Positions 33,806 to 43,045 of a stretch of 64,000 nt of DNA are shown piece after piece. Under the pieces are notes generated by a model that worked only from the letters and a program-made list of their open reading frames with translations, did not search any database and was not told the DNA's origin. The DNA lies in the NCBI GenBank assembly GCA_934660915.1, contig CAKUIF010000002.1, forward strand, positions 124,001-188,000, read 5' to 3'. How positions within the stretch are numbered: position 1 is the stretch's first letter; each line of letters begins with the position of its first letter. This DNA is from an uncultured Olsenella sp. (GTDB taxonomy: Bacteria; Actinomycetota; Coriobacteriia; Coriobacteriales; Atopobiaceae). A program made the translations under genes and the position numbers.

Positions 33806-34030
33806 TGTTCAAAAGCTGTCGAAAACAGGAAGAAGGGATGACGAATACCTCACACCCGATGTTGAAAGCAAAAACAGCCCGTGAGCCAATGTTTACGGAT
33901 GTAGAAAACAAAACGCTTTCGACATGCTTGCGACAAAGCCTTTGACCTCGTGATTTACCGAGTTATCTACTTTTCAACAGACCTTATTATTACTACTGGT
34001 TTTAAAGATATATATAAGAACAAATAGAAA
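33806..34030. other. Predicted oriC: DnaA-box-like cluster plus AT-rich unwinding tract
   Basis: The dnaA-dnaN gap contains TTTTCGACA (33817-33825, minus), CTTTCAACA (33860-33868, minus), TTTTCTACA (33900-33908, minus), CTTTCGACA (33916-33924, plus) and TTTTCAACA (33971-33979, plus), plus a poorer match at 33806-33814. Directly after the last box is an AT-rich stretch (33981-34030: ACCTTATTATTACTACTGG, then AAAGATATATATAAG) suitable as the DNA unwinding element. Gene orientation diverges around this region, as expected at an origin. Confidence 0.75.
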
Positions 34031-34039
34031 GGCCCGCAG

Positions 34040-35140
34040 ATGAAGTTCACCGTAAGCCAGTCCTCTCTTATGAAAGCGCTCTCGGTTGTGGCCAAGGGCA
34101 TGGGGACCAACTCAACCCTTCCCATCCTCTCGGGCATCTACATCCGCGCCTTCGAGGGAACCCTCGAGTTCCAGACGAACAACCTCACCATCTCGATCCG
34201 CCACATGATTCCGGCCAATGTCGAGGAGGGGGGCGAGACGGTCGTCTCGGGCAAGGTCATCACCAACATCGTGAAGACACTGCCCGACGCCGCGGTCACC
34301 TTCGAGGGCGGCGAGCGCACCATCTCCATCTCGTGCGACAAGTCCTCCTTCCGCCTGAACACCCTGTCGCCCGCCGACTGGTCCGGCTTCCCCAATGTGA
34401 ACCCGCAGCGAGAGATCGAGCTGCCGAGCGAGCTTCTTTCCACGATGGTGGACAAGGTCTATAAGGTCACCTCGAAGGAGACCTCGCGAGCGATCCTGCA
34501 GGGCATCCTGCTCACCGTCGAGGACAACACCATCCGCCTCGTGGCCACCGACTCCTTCCGCCTTGCCGTCTGCGACTCCTCGACCGAGGCCCCCGCGGGC
34601 GAGGCGTTCCGCGCCATCGTGAGCGGCAACGTGTTCCACGACGTCCTCACGATGCCCTCCATGACCGAGACCATCCGCATCGGCGTGGCCGAGAGCCAGG
34701 TTGTGTTCACCTTCGGCACCACGACCTTCGTCTCGCGCAAGATCGAGGGCAATTTCCCCGACTACAAGCAGCTCCTCCCCGCGAGTTGCGGCACCGCCGT
34801 GGAGATCGACGCCGCCGCGCTGGCCGCCGCGCTCAAGCGCGTCTCGGTCATTGCCGTGACCAACGCCTCGGTGCGCTTCGACATCGACGCCGACGGCCGC
34901 TTCGTGCGCCTCTCGGCGAGCTCTCCCGAGCAGGGCGAGTCCTCCGAGATCATCGATGCCAACATCGACGGCCAGAGCCTCTCGATCGCGCTCAACTATC
35001 ACTACGTCTTTGACTGCATGAACGCCGTCGCGGGCTCCAAGACCCTGCGCCTCGAGCTCCAGAGCTCCGCGCAGCCCGGCATCTTCAAGTCCAACGGCCT
35101 CATCAACTACCTGTACCTGCTCATGCCGGTCCGCCTCTAG
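34040..35140 (+). CDS. dnaN: DNA polymerase III beta subunit (sliding clamp)
   Basis: 366 residues, the standard three-domain clamp. Typical elements are MKFTVSQSSLMKAL, LPILSGIYI, LVATDSFRLAV, and the C-terminal LMPVRL that ends nearly all beta clamps. It encircles DNA and tethers polymerase III and repair enzymes. AAAGG precedes the ATG. recF starts six bases after its stop. Confidence 0.96.
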   Translation: MKFTVSQSSLMKALSVVAKGMGTNSTLPILSGIYIRAFEGTLEFQTNNLTISIRHMIPANVEEGGETVVSGKVITNIVKTLPDAAVTFEGGERTISISCDKSSFRLNTLSPADWSGFPNVNPQREIELPSELLSTMVDKVYKVTSKETSRAILQGILLTVEDNTIRLVATDSFRLAVCDSSTEAPAGEAFRAIVSGNVFHDVLTMPSMTETIRIGVAESQVVFTFGTTTFVSRKIEGNFPDYKQLLPASCGTAVEIDAAALAAALKRVSVIAVTNASVRFDIDADGRFVRLSASSPEQGESSEIIDANIDGQSLSIALNYHYVFDCMNAVAGSKTLRLELQSSAQPGIFKSNGLINYLYLLMPVRL

Positions 35141-35146
35141 GGACTC

Positions 35147-36232
35147 ATGGGTCTTCTTGCCACAGAGCTCACGCTCACCGACTTCCGCAGCGCCCGCGAG
35201 CGCCGCGTCGAGCTGGCTCCCGCAACGACGGTGCTCGTCGGCCCGAACGCCTCGGGAAAGACGAACACCGTCGAGGCCCTGCAGATGCTGACGGCCGGCT
35301 TCTCGTTCCGCAAGCCCACGCCCGTCCAGCTCGTCCGCGAGGGCGCGCCGCGAGGCCGCGCGGACCTGCGGCTTGAGGGCGACGGCCGGGTGCTCGACGT
35401 CCGCTGCGACGTCGAGCCGGGCCGCCGGCAGTTCTCGCGCAACGGCAAGAAAATCCACGCCGGCGACGTGCCCGGCAACCTGATGAGCGTCCTGTTTACC
35501 CCGGACGACCTCGCGCTCGTCAAGCGCGGCGCGCAGGGTCGACGCGACGAGCTCGACGGCTTCGGCCGTCAGTCCGCTCCAGGCTACTCCCGCCTGCTCA
35601 CCGCCTACGGCCGCGCGGTCGACCAGCGAAACCGCCTGCTCAAGGAGGAGAGCCCCGACCTCGGGCTCCTGGACGCCTGGGACGCGTCGGTCGCCCTCGG
35701 CGGAGCGGCGCTGCTGCACTCGCGCCTGAGGCTCTTCTCGCGCCTCGCGCCCAAGGTGGAGGCCGCCTACGAGAGCATCTCGGGCGCCGAGGGCCTCGAG
35801 TGCGCATACTCCTGCGGCTTGGGCGACGATGCGGCGGAGCTCTCCCGCGACGAGCTCGCGGCCCGCTTCGCAGACGCGCTGGCCGCCGCCCGCGTGGACG
35901 ATTTGCGCCGCCGCCAGACCACCGTGGGGCCGCACCGCGACGACGTGGTGTTCACCATCGACGGCCGCGACGCGCGGGCCTTCGCGTCGCAGGGCCAGCA
36001 GCGCTCGGCCGTGCTCGCGCTCAAGATGGCCGAGGTCCTTCTTGCCGAGGAGGTCGTGGGGTCGCGGCCGCTTCTGCTGCTCGACGACGTCATGAGCGAG
36101 CTCGACGCGGCGAGGCGCGACGCCGTGGTGGGGCTGCTCCTGCGCGGGACGCAGGCGGTCATCACCACGACGAACCTCGGGTACTTCTCGGCAGACGACC
36201 TGGACGGCGCGGAAGTGGTGAGGTACGGATGA
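35147..36232 (+). CDS. recF: DNA replication and repair protein RecF
   Basis: 361 residues. SMC-like ATPase: Walker A VGPNASGKTN, signature FASQGQQRS, Walker B LLLLDDVMSELD. It loads RecA at gaps with RecOR. It begins six bases after dnaN and its stop overlaps the next start (ATGA), forming the dnaN-recF-dciA unit. Confidence 0.95.
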   Translation: MGLLATELTLTDFRSARERRVELAPATTVLVGPNASGKTNTVEALQMLTAGFSFRKPTPVQLVREGAPRGRADLRLEGDGRVLDVRCDVEPGRRQFSRNGKKIHAGDVPGNLMSVLFTPDDLALVKRGAQGRRDELDGFGRQSAPGYSRLLTAYGRAVDQRNRLLKEESPDLGLLDAWDASVALGGAALLHSRLRLFSRLAPKVEAAYESISGAEGLECAYSCGLGDDAAELSRDELAARFADALAAARVDDLRRRQTTVGPHRDDVVFTIDGRDARAFASQGQQRSAVLALKMAEVLLAEEVVGSRPLLLLDDVMSELDAARRDAVVGLLLRGTQAVITTTNLGYFSADDLDGAEVVRYG

Positions 36233-36753
36233 CGAACGTCGACGAGTTTTCCAACATCAGCTCGGTCGGCGAGGCCCTGAAGGGGATCTTCGACACGCCG
36301 CAGGCCAGGCGCGCCATGGGGCCCGGCCGCATGGCGCAGCGCGCATGGTTTCAGATGGTGGGCCCCGTGGAGCGCGAGCATACCTGCGGAACCTACGTCG
36401 CCGCTCCGCGCCGCCAGGGCGAGAAGCCCACCTTCGTTGTGTACACCGACACCCGCGCCCGCGCCGTCGACTTCAACGCGAACCGCGAGGTGTACCGCGC
36501 CCGGATGGCGGCCGCCGGCTGGGACTTCGGCGAGATCGTCTTCAAGCAGACCAAGCGGCCTCCCGCAGAAAAGAAGAAAACCGCCCAGCGCAAGGCCGCG
36601 TCCGGCCCCGCACTTCTTCCTGAGCTCACGCCGGAGGAGGAGGCCTACGTCCGCGCTGCCGTCGCGGGACAGCCCGAGCACTTGCGCGAGAAGGCTTACA
36701 AGGCGATGAGCGCGTCCATGCGCCGTCGAAAGCTGGACGGGACGCAGAAATGA
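36229..36753 (+). CDS. dciA: DUF721 protein, DciA-like helicase loader
   Basis: 174 residues. The N-terminal DUF721 portion has the family Trp and pattern QRAWFQMVGPVEREHT; the C-terminus is Lys/Arg-rich and disordered. DciA is the ancestral loader of the replicative helicase DnaB in bacteria without DnaC/DnaI, and lies between recF and gyrB in actinobacteria. The ATG overlaps the recF stop. The reading frame stays open upstream inside recF, but that part is out-of-frame recF sequence and is excluded. Confidence 0.82.
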   Translation: MTNVDEFSNISSVGEALKGIFDTPQARRAMGPGRMAQRAWFQMVGPVEREHTCGTYVAAPRRQGEKPTFVVYTDTRARAVDFNANREVYRARMAAAGWDFGEIVFKQTKRPPAEKKKTAQRKAASGPALLPELTPEEEAYVRAAVAGQPEHLREKAYKAMSASMRRRKLDGTQK

Positions 36754-36898
36754 TAGATAACCGCTCAAATCGGCTCTGAGGGCCTCAGATGCTGTAAAAT
36801 TGTGCGGATAGGTATCTTTTTTGGATTAATCCCGTACATCCAAACGAGCCTCAAACGAACGCGTGGGGCGCTTGGGCGTCCCAAGGAAGGACGTGCGC

Positions 36899-38929
36899 GT
36901 GGCAGAGAAACAAGAATACGGCGGAGACGAGATCAAGATCCTCGAGGGTCTCGACCCCGTTCGCAAGCGACCGGGCATGTACATCGGCTCGACGTCGGCG
37001 TCGGGCCTGCACCACCTGGTCTGGGAGATCGTCGACAATGCCGTCGACGAGGCGCTGGCCGGCTTCTGCACGAAGATCCTCGTGACGGTCCACCCCGACA
37101 ACTCCGTGACCGTCGTGGACAACGGCCGCGGCATCCCGGTGGACGAGCACCCCGTGAAGAAGATCCCGACCCTTGAGGTCGTTCTCACCATCCTGCACGC
37201 CGGCGGCAAGTTCGACAACTCGGCGTATAAGGTCTCCGGCGGCCTGCACGGCGTCGGCTCCTCCGTCGTCAACGCTCTGTCAAAGAAGATGATCGCCCAG
37301 GTCAAGCGCGACGGCAACGTCTACGAGATGCAGTTCGAGCGCGGCAAGACCACCCAGAAGATGAGCATCGTCGGCACCTCCGAGGACACCGGCACCTCCA
37401 TCACCTTCTGGCCCGACGACGAGATCTTCGAGACCACCGTCTACGACTACGACACCCTCCACGACCGTCTCCAGGAGATGGCGTTTCTAAACCGCGGCCT
37501 CACCATCGTCCTCACCGACGAGCGCGAGCGCATCCCGCGTGTGGAGGAGTTTTGCTACCAGGGCGGCATCATCGACTTCGTCAAGTTCCTGAACGCGGGC
37601 GAAGAGGTCGACGCCGGGCTTAAGGAGCCCATCTACCTCAGCGGAGAGAACAGCACGGACGACGCCGCCAAGCGCGCCGAGGTCGAGGTGGCCGTCCAGT
37701 GGAACACCTCGTACTCCGAGCACGTCATGAGCTTCGCGAACAACATCTACACGCCCGACGGCGGCATGCACATGGAGGGCTTCCGCACCGCGCTCACCCG
37801 CGTGATCAACGACTACGCGCGCAAGCAGAATATCCTTAAGGAGAAGGAGGCCAACCTCACCGGCAACGACATCCGCGAGGGCCTCACCGCCGTCATCTCG
37901 GTCAAGCTCGGCGACCCGCAGTTCGAGGGCCAGACCAAGGCCAAGCTCGGCAGCTCCTTCATCCGCCCGCTCGTCATGAAGATCGTCTCGGACGGCCTGG
38001 CCGAGTACCTCGAGGAGCACCCCAAGCAGGCACGCACCATCGTGAACAAGGCCATGCAGGCGAGCAAGGCCCGCACCGCCGCCTCCAAGGCGCGCGAGGC
38101 CACGCGCAGGAAGTCGCTGCTCGAGACGGCGCACCTGCCCGGCAAGCTCGCCGACTGCTCCGTCCGCGACGCCGAGCTCACCGAGCTCTTCATCGTCGAG
38201 GGCGACTCGGCAGGCGGCTCGGCCAAGGACGGCCGTCGCCGAGACATCCAGGCGATCCTTCCCCTCCGCGGCAAGATCTTGAACGTCGAGCGCGTCGGCG
38301 ACCACCGCGCGTTCTCGTCCGACACGATCCAGTCGCTCATCACCGCCATCGGCACGGGCGTCACCGGCGCCGGCGGCGAGGGCGGAGACTTCGACCTCTC
38401 GAAGGCCCGCTACCACAAGATCATCATCATGACGGATGCCGACGTCGACGGCGCCCACATCCGCATCCTGCTGCTCACGTTCTTCTACAAGTACATGCGC
38501 CCGCTCATCGACGCCGGCTACGTGTACTCGGCGTGCCCGCCGATCTTTGGCATCAAGGTCCGCAAGAAGATCTACTACGTCTACCCCAACGGCCGCGAGC
38601 CGGAGGAGGAGATCCTCAAGCGCAAGATCCGCGAGCTGGGCTTCTCGGCAGACGACGATGACGACCCGCAGGACACCGGCGAGAACGGCAAGGGCAAGAA
38701 AAAGAAGCGCCCCTACACCGTCCAGCGCTACAAGGGTCTCGGCGAGATGGACCCCAAGCAGCTCGCCTCGACCACGATGGACCCCCGCACCCGCATCCTG
38801 CAGCGCGTGACCATCGACGACGCCTCCATGGCGGACAAGGCGGTCCGCGAGCTCATGGGCAACCAGGTTGAGTATCGACGGGAATACATCGAGCGCCACG
38901 CCCACGACGCTCGCTTCCTTGACGCATAG
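36899..38929 (+). CDS. gyrB: DNA gyrase subunit B
   Basis: 676 residues from a GTG at 36899, preceded by AAGGAAGG; an ATG twelve codons upstream has no ribosome site. GHKL ATPase (EIVDNAVDEALAG, VDNGRGIPV, GLHGVGSSVVNAL), then the TOPRIM domain (EGDSAGGSAKDGR, MTDADVDGAHI). Ends with the C-terminal RREYIERHAHDA. A palindrome TCTGAGG-G-CCTCAGA is in the leader. Partner of gyrA, 186 bases downstream. Confidence 0.96.
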   Translation: MAEKQEYGGDEIKILEGLDPVRKRPGMYIGSTSASGLHHLVWEIVDNAVDEALAGFCTKILVTVHPDNSVTVVDNGRGIPVDEHPVKKIPTLEVVLTILHAGGKFDNSAYKVSGGLHGVGSSVVNALSKKMIAQVKRDGNVYEMQFERGKTTQKMSIVGTSEDTGTSITFWPDDEIFETTVYDYDTLHDRLQEMAFLNRGLTIVLTDERERIPRVEEFCYQGGIIDFVKFLNAGEEVDAGLKEPIYLSGENSTDDAAKRAEVEVAVQWNTSYSEHVMSFANNIYTPDGGMHMEGFRTALTRVINDYARKQNILKEKEANLTGNDIREGLTAVISVKLGDPQFEGQTKAKLGSSFIRPLVMKIVSDGLAEYLEEHPKQARTIVNKAMQASKARTAASKAREATRRKSLLETAHLPGKLADCSVRDAELTELFIVEGDSAGGSAKDGRRRDIQAILPLRGKILNVERVGDHRAFSSDTIQSLITAIGTGVTGAGGEGGDFDLSKARYHKIIIMTDADVDGAHIRILLLTFFYKYMRPLIDAGYVYSACPPIFGIKVRKKIYYVYPNGREPEEEILKRKIRELGFSADDDDDPQDTGENGKGKKKKRPYTVQRYKGLGEMDPKQLASTTMDPRTRILQRVTIDDASMADKAVRELMGNQVEYRREYIERHAHDARFLDA

Positions 38930-39115
38930 CCGCGCTTCCCGTGGCGGCCCATCTAGGGGCTCCAACCCTCCTCGCGTGCCTAAGCACGCGTCGTCGGGCT
39001 TGTCGCTCCCTATCTGGACCACCACGGAAACCGCGGCCGACCTGCGGGGTTAAAAACCGCGGGAAGGGCTTCTCTACGCACGGAAGAACGACCTTCTTTA
39101 GAGAAAGGCTGCTAA

Positions 39116-41884
39116 GTGGCAGACGAGAATAACAACAACACGCCGGGCGACGAGGCCGCGCTGCCCGACGACCTCAGGCGCCTGCTTGACCGCGCCCAGG
39201 CCTCCGACGAGGGCGAGGACGTCTACGACGAGACCGAGGGCGCAGACGACGCCGAGGACGACGATGACGGCGAGCTTGAGGAGGAGTTCGGCAACGCCGG
39301 CACCGGCGTCGACACGGGCGAGACCGACGAGCACGGCGGAGCGCTCCAGATCAAGGAGTTCGGCCACGAGATGCGCCAGTCCTTCATCGAGTACTCGATG
39401 TCGGTCATCACGGCGCGTGCCCTGCCGGACGTCCGAGACGGCCTGAAGCCGGTTCACCGCCGCATCCTGTACGCCATGAACGAGTCGGGCATCTTCCCCA
39501 ACCGCCCGCACAAGAAGTCGGCTTGGACGGTCGGCGAAGTTATCGGTAAGTACCACCCCCACGGCGACTCCGCGGTCTATGAGGCCATGGTGCGCCTGGC
39601 GCAGTGGTTCTCCATGCGCACGCCGCTCATCGACGGCCACGGCAACTTCGGCAACATCGACGGCGACGGCGCGGCGGCAATGCGTTACACCGAGTCCCGC
39701 CTGGCCAAGCCGGCCATGGAGCTTCTGCGCGACCTGCAGAAGGACACCGTCGACTGGCAGCCCAACTACGACGAGTCCCTGGCCGAGCCGCAGGTCCTGC
39801 CGGCGCGCTTCCCCAACCTGCTCGTCAACGGCTGCGGCGGCATCGCCGTCGGCATGGCCACGAACATCCCGCCGCACAACCTGGGCGAGACGATCGAGGC
39901 CACCTGCATGCTCATCGACAACCCCGAGGCGACGACCGAGGAGCTCATGACGGTCATGCCCGGCCCCGACTTCCCGACGGGCGCCGTGATCATGGGCACC
40001 GACGGCATCCGCGAGGCCTACGAGACCGGCCGCGGCTCCATCACCGTGCGCGCCAAGGCGCATGTCGAGACGACCAAGACCGGCCGCTCCCGCCTTGTCT
40101 TCACCGAGATGCCCTACCAGGTCAACAAGGGCAACCTCCAGGAGAAGATCGCCCAGCTCGTCAACGACAAGCGCATCGAGGGCATCTCCGATCTGCGCGA
40201 CGAGTCGAACCAGAAGGGCATCCGCCTCGTCATCGAGCTCAAGAAGGACGTCATCCCGCAGGTCGTCCTCAACAACCTGTATAAGTTCACGCAGCTCCAG
40301 ACCACCTTCGGCGTGATCAACCTCGCCCTCGTCAACGGCGTGCCCAAGTGCCTTACCCTGCGCGAGATGCTGCAGCACTACATCGACCACCAGGTCGACG
40401 TCGTGACCCGCCGCACCCGCTTCGACCTCAAGAAGGCCCAGGCCCGCGCGCACATCCTCGAGGGCTACCTGCTCGCGCTCGACAACATCGACGAGGTCAT
40501 CCACATCATCCGCTCGAGCCGCACCGACGCCGAGGCCAGCCAGCGCCTCATCGAGCGCTTCGGCTTCACGCCCGAGCAGACCCAGGCCATCCTCGAGATG
40601 CGCCTGCGCCGCCTCACCGGCCTCTCCCGCGACCAGATCGAGGAGGAGCTCGCCGGACTTCGCCGCGCCATCGCCTACTACGAGGACCTTCTTGCCAATC
40701 CGGTCAAGATCTTGGGCGTCATCAAGGACGAGATGCGCGAGATCAGCCGCAAGTTCTCCGACAAGCGCCGCACCGAGATCTCGGCCGAGGGCACCAAGGA
40801 CCTCAACGTCGAGGACCTCATCGCCGACGAGGACATGGTCATCACCGTCACCCACGCCGGCTACGTCAAGCGCACCCCGCTGGACACCTACCGCGCTCAG
40901 AAGCGCGGCGGCAAGGGCGTCCAGGGCGTGAACCTCAAGGACGAGGACTTCGTCGAGGATATCTTTGTGGCGAGCACCCACGACTACGTGCTGTTCTTCT
41001 CGAACAGGGGCAAGGTCTACCGCTTGAAGGTCCACGAGCTGCCCATCGGCCAGCGCACCGCGCGCGGCACCGCGATGGTCAACCTCGTGCCCTTCGCCGA
41101 GGGCGAGCACGCGACGGCCGTCATCACCTGCCGCAATTTCCCGGACGACGAGTACCTGATGTTCGCCACGGTCAACGGCACCGTGAAGAAGACCGCCATG
41201 AGCGCCTACGACCGCACCCGCCGCGACGGTATCATCGCCATCAACCTGCGCGAGGGCGACGAGCTCGTCAACGTGCGCCGCGTCCGCGAGGGCGACAAGG
41301 TCATGCTCGTCTCGACCGACGGCAAGGCCATCATGTTCCCCGAGAGCGAGGTGCGCCCGATGGGCCGCGACACCTCCGGCGTCCGCGGCATCACCCTCAA
41401 GGGCGACGCGAAGATGCTCGGCATGGAGATCACCAACGGCAACGGCGACCTCTTTGTGATCACCGAGAAGGGCTACGGCAAGCGCACGCCCGTCAGCGAC
41501 TACCCCGAGCACAAGCGCGGCGGCCAGGGCGTCTTTACCATCACGATGACCGAGAAGAAGGGCAACCTCGTCGCCTGCCGCATCGTGGGCCCGCAGCACG
41601 AGCTTATGATCATGACGAACGAGGGCGTGGTTATCCGCGTCAAGGCCAGAGACATCAGCCGCCTCGGCCGCTCGACCCAGGGCGTCAGGGTCATGAACCT
41701 CGACGACAGCGATGCCGTGAGCGCCGTCGCGCGTATGGCCGCGGCAAAGAAGAAGGTCGCCGAGGGCGATGAGGACCAGGCCGCGCTCAGCGTGGCGACG
41801 TCCGACGCCGAGGTCGCCGACGGGGAGGACCCCGTCGACATCGGCGGCGAGGACGAGGTCGACGAGGACCTGCTCGACGAGTAG
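39116..41884 (+). CDS. gyrA: DNA gyrase subunit A with acidic N-terminal extension
   Basis: 922 residues from a GTG start. An acidic, low-complexity extension of about 70 residues (DEGEDVYDETEGADDAEDDD) precedes the usual gyrase core, shifting numbering by 69 relative to E. coli. Catalytic Tyr191 is in AAMRYTESR. The quinolone-pocket positions are Ser152 and Glu156 (E. coli 83 and 87), i.e. the Ser is intact. The C-terminal beta-pinwheel has the GyrA box QKRGGKG, and the protein ends in an acidic tail. Introduces negative supercoils together with GyrB. Confidence 0.95.
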   Translation: MADENNNNTPGDEAALPDDLRRLLDRAQASDEGEDVYDETEGADDAEDDDDGELEEEFGNAGTGVDTGETDEHGGALQIKEFGHEMRQSFIEYSMSVITARALPDVRDGLKPVHRRILYAMNESGIFPNRPHKKSAWTVGEVIGKYHPHGDSAVYEAMVRLAQWFSMRTPLIDGHGNFGNIDGDGAAAMRYTESRLAKPAMELLRDLQKDTVDWQPNYDESLAEPQVLPARFPNLLVNGCGGIAVGMATNIPPHNLGETIEATCMLIDNPEATTEELMTVMPGPDFPTGAVIMGTDGIREAYETGRGSITVRAKAHVETTKTGRSRLVFTEMPYQVNKGNLQEKIAQLVNDKRIEGISDLRDESNQKGIRLVIELKKDVIPQVVLNNLYKFTQLQTTFGVINLALVNGVPKCLTLREMLQHYIDHQVDVVTRRTRFDLKKAQARAHILEGYLLALDNIDEVIHIIRSSRTDAEASQRLIERFGFTPEQTQAILEMRLRRLTGLSRDQIEEELAGLRRAIAYYEDLLANPVKILGVIKDEMREISRKFSDKRRTEISAEGTKDLNVEDLIADEDMVITVTHAGYVKRTPLDTYRAQKRGGKGVQGVNLKDEDFVEDIFVASTHDYVLFFSNRGKVYRLKVHELPIGQRTARGTAMVNLVPFAEGEHATAVITCRNFPDDEYLMFATVNGTVKKTAMSAYDRTRRDGIIAINLREGDELVNVRRVREGDKVMLVSTDGKAIMFPESEVRPMGRDTSGVRGITLKGDAKMLGMEITNGNGDLFVITEKGYGKRTPVSDYPEHKRGGQGVFTITMTEKKGNLVACRIVGPQHELMIMTNEGVVIRVKARDISRLGRSTQGVRVMNLDDSDAVSAVARMAAAKKKVAEGDEDQAALSVATSDAEVADGEDPVDIGGEDEVDEDLLDE

Positions 41885-41894
41885 GCCCGCTGCG

Positions 41895-42034
41895 CGCTAA
41901 GAAACCGCGAGTTCCAGCTTTCTGGGGCCGCAATACGCTAAGAAACCGCAGGTTCCAGCTGATTTATCCGGCTGGAACCTGCGGTTTCTTAGCGATTGGA
42001 GTCTTTCCGGGGCTGGAACCTGGGACTTCTTAGC
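41895..42034. repeat. Nested inverted repeats after gyrA
   Basis: A 24-base unit beginning CGCTAAGAAACCGC occurs twice directly (41895-41919 with small changes, and 41936-41959) and twice inverted (41971-41994, and a variant at 42012-42034). The inner pair is a perfect 24-bp inverted repeat around an 11-base loop. The inner dyad could terminate gyrA transcription, though it has no clean T-run; the multiple copies look like a dispersed intergenic repeat family. A related sequence occurs at 63791. Confidence 0.85.
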
Positions 42035-42045
42035 ACCTGCTTTTT

Positions 42046-42284
42046 CAGCCTGTCTGATTTGGCAGCGTTTTTTGCCTGTCTAGATGGGGGCGCCCAACCA
42101 TCTCAGCCTGTCTGATTTGGCGAGAAGGACACTCGCCACCTCAGACAGGCTGGACTGGTTGGGCGAACGCTCGCCACCTCAGACAGGCTGGACTGGTTGG
42201 GCGAACGCTCGCCACCTCAGACAGGCTTGACTGGTTGGGCCGAACGCTCGCCACCTCAGACGGGCTGGACTGGTTGGGGCGGGA
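42046..42284. repeat. 38-base tandem repeat array with inverted copies
   Basis: Four head-to-tail copies start at 42133, 42171, 42209 and 42248 (periods 38, 38, 39), each beginning TCGCCACCTCAGACAGGC, the last degenerate. The stretch 42090-42124 is the same unit in reverse orientation, with 42046-42062 a further partial inverted copy, so the block can fold into large hairpins. It occupies the gap between converging gyrA and the nuclease gene and contains no open frame I would support. Confidence 0.85.
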
Positions 42285-42287
42285 ACC

Positions 42288-42800
42288 TTACTTGAAGTCG
42301 TCCGGAGAGAGGTTCTCGACGAACTTGTGGAACTCGGCCATCTCGGCGGCCTGCTCGGCCTCGCGGACACCCTTGAAGTCGAGCATCGACGCCGCCTCGA
42401 GCACCGCCTCGTCGGCGAGAATCTTCACGTCGCAGCGGACGGCGAGCGCGATCGCGTCGGATGGACGGGCGTCCACCAGGCGCTCGGAGCCGTCGGCCGT
42501 GCGCAGCACGAGCTGGGCGTAGAACGTGGTTCCCGAGACCTTGGTGATGCGCACGCTAAGAAGTTCCGCCCCCAGCGCCTCCAAGGTCGACTTGAGGAGG
42601 TCGTGGGTCATGGGGCGGTGGTCCTTCTGGGGGTCCACGCCCATGCTGATGGCCGCGGCCTCCACGGAGCCGATGCGGATGGGAAGGCGCCGCGGCTTGC
42701 GGGCGGGCTCGCCGTCAGCGGGCTTCTCTCCCTCGTGCTGCTCGAGCACGACGAAGGAGGGGATGGGGCCGGCGCCCATGGCGACCGTCTTTATGTCCAT
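42288..42800 (-). CDS. Bifunctional nuclease (DUF151) family protein
   Basis: 170 residues from the ATG at 42800; the frame stays open further upstream but only to a TTG without a ribosome site. It matches the BFN/DUF151 fold: FVVLEQHEG, RRLPIRIGSVEAAAI, MTHDLLKSTLEALGA, FYAQLVLRT and VDARPSDAIALAVR. The central loop (about 30-48) is enlarged. Plant and bacterial members have been reported to have RNase/DNase activity; the physiological role here is unknown. The C-terminal extension is acidic and helical. Its 3' end abuts the tandem repeat block. Confidence 0.85.
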   Translation of the reverse strand: MDIKTVAMGAGPIPSFVVLEQHEGEKPADGEPARKPRRLPIRIGSVEAAAISMGVDPQKDHRPMTHDLLKSTLEALGAELLSVRITKVSGTTFYAQLVLRTADGSERLVDARPSDAIALAVRCDVKILADEAVLEAASMLDFKGVREAEQAAEMAEFHKFVENLSPDDFK

Positions 42801-42907
42801 GACTCTTAAAGGCAAAACTTGGTCCTCACGATCGGGGTTGTCGATGGCTAATCCTACCCATATAGGGGGCGCCTGCAAAGTCGCCAGAATTTTTTTCAAA
42901 AAAGTAG

Positions 42908-42936
42908 TTGACGAGTGGGTGGGTGCAGCGTAATAT
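42908..42936 (+). promoter_or_regulatory. Promoter of tRNA-Ile
   Basis: TTGACG (-35, 42908-42913), a 17-base spacer and TAATAT (-10, 42931-42936), ending 13 bases before the tRNA 5' end. Confidence 0.85.
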
Positions 42937-42949
42937 AACTTCTCGCGTT

Positions 42950-43026
42950 GGGCCTGTAGCTCAGTTGGTCAGAGCGTCCGGCTGATAACCGGGAGGTCAC
43001 AAGTTCGAACCTTGTCAGGCCCACCA
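42950..43026 (+). tRNA. tRNA-Ile (GAT)
   Basis: 77 bases including encoded CCA. Acceptor arms GGGCCTG/CAGGCCC, D-arm AGCTCAGTTGGT, anticodon GAT at 42984-42986, T-loop GTTCGAACC. Confidence 0.97.
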
Positions 43027-43045
43027 CTTTTTTCCTTGGCAATAG

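Noticed and set aside
34112..35935. 607-codon frame antisense to dnaN and recF
   Set aside because: Spans two core genes and their junction; low-complexity product.
39098..41599. 833-codon open frame antisense to gyrA
   Set aside because: Same reason: a composition artefact opposite a core gene, with a low-complexity translation.
41936..41994. Inverted repeat after gyrA as ends of an insertion sequence
   Set aside because: The arms are only 11 bases apart, so no transposase could be enclosed.
42133..42284. 38-base tandem repeats as a CRISPR array
   Set aside because: Repeats are contiguous with no unique spacers, and no cas genes are near.
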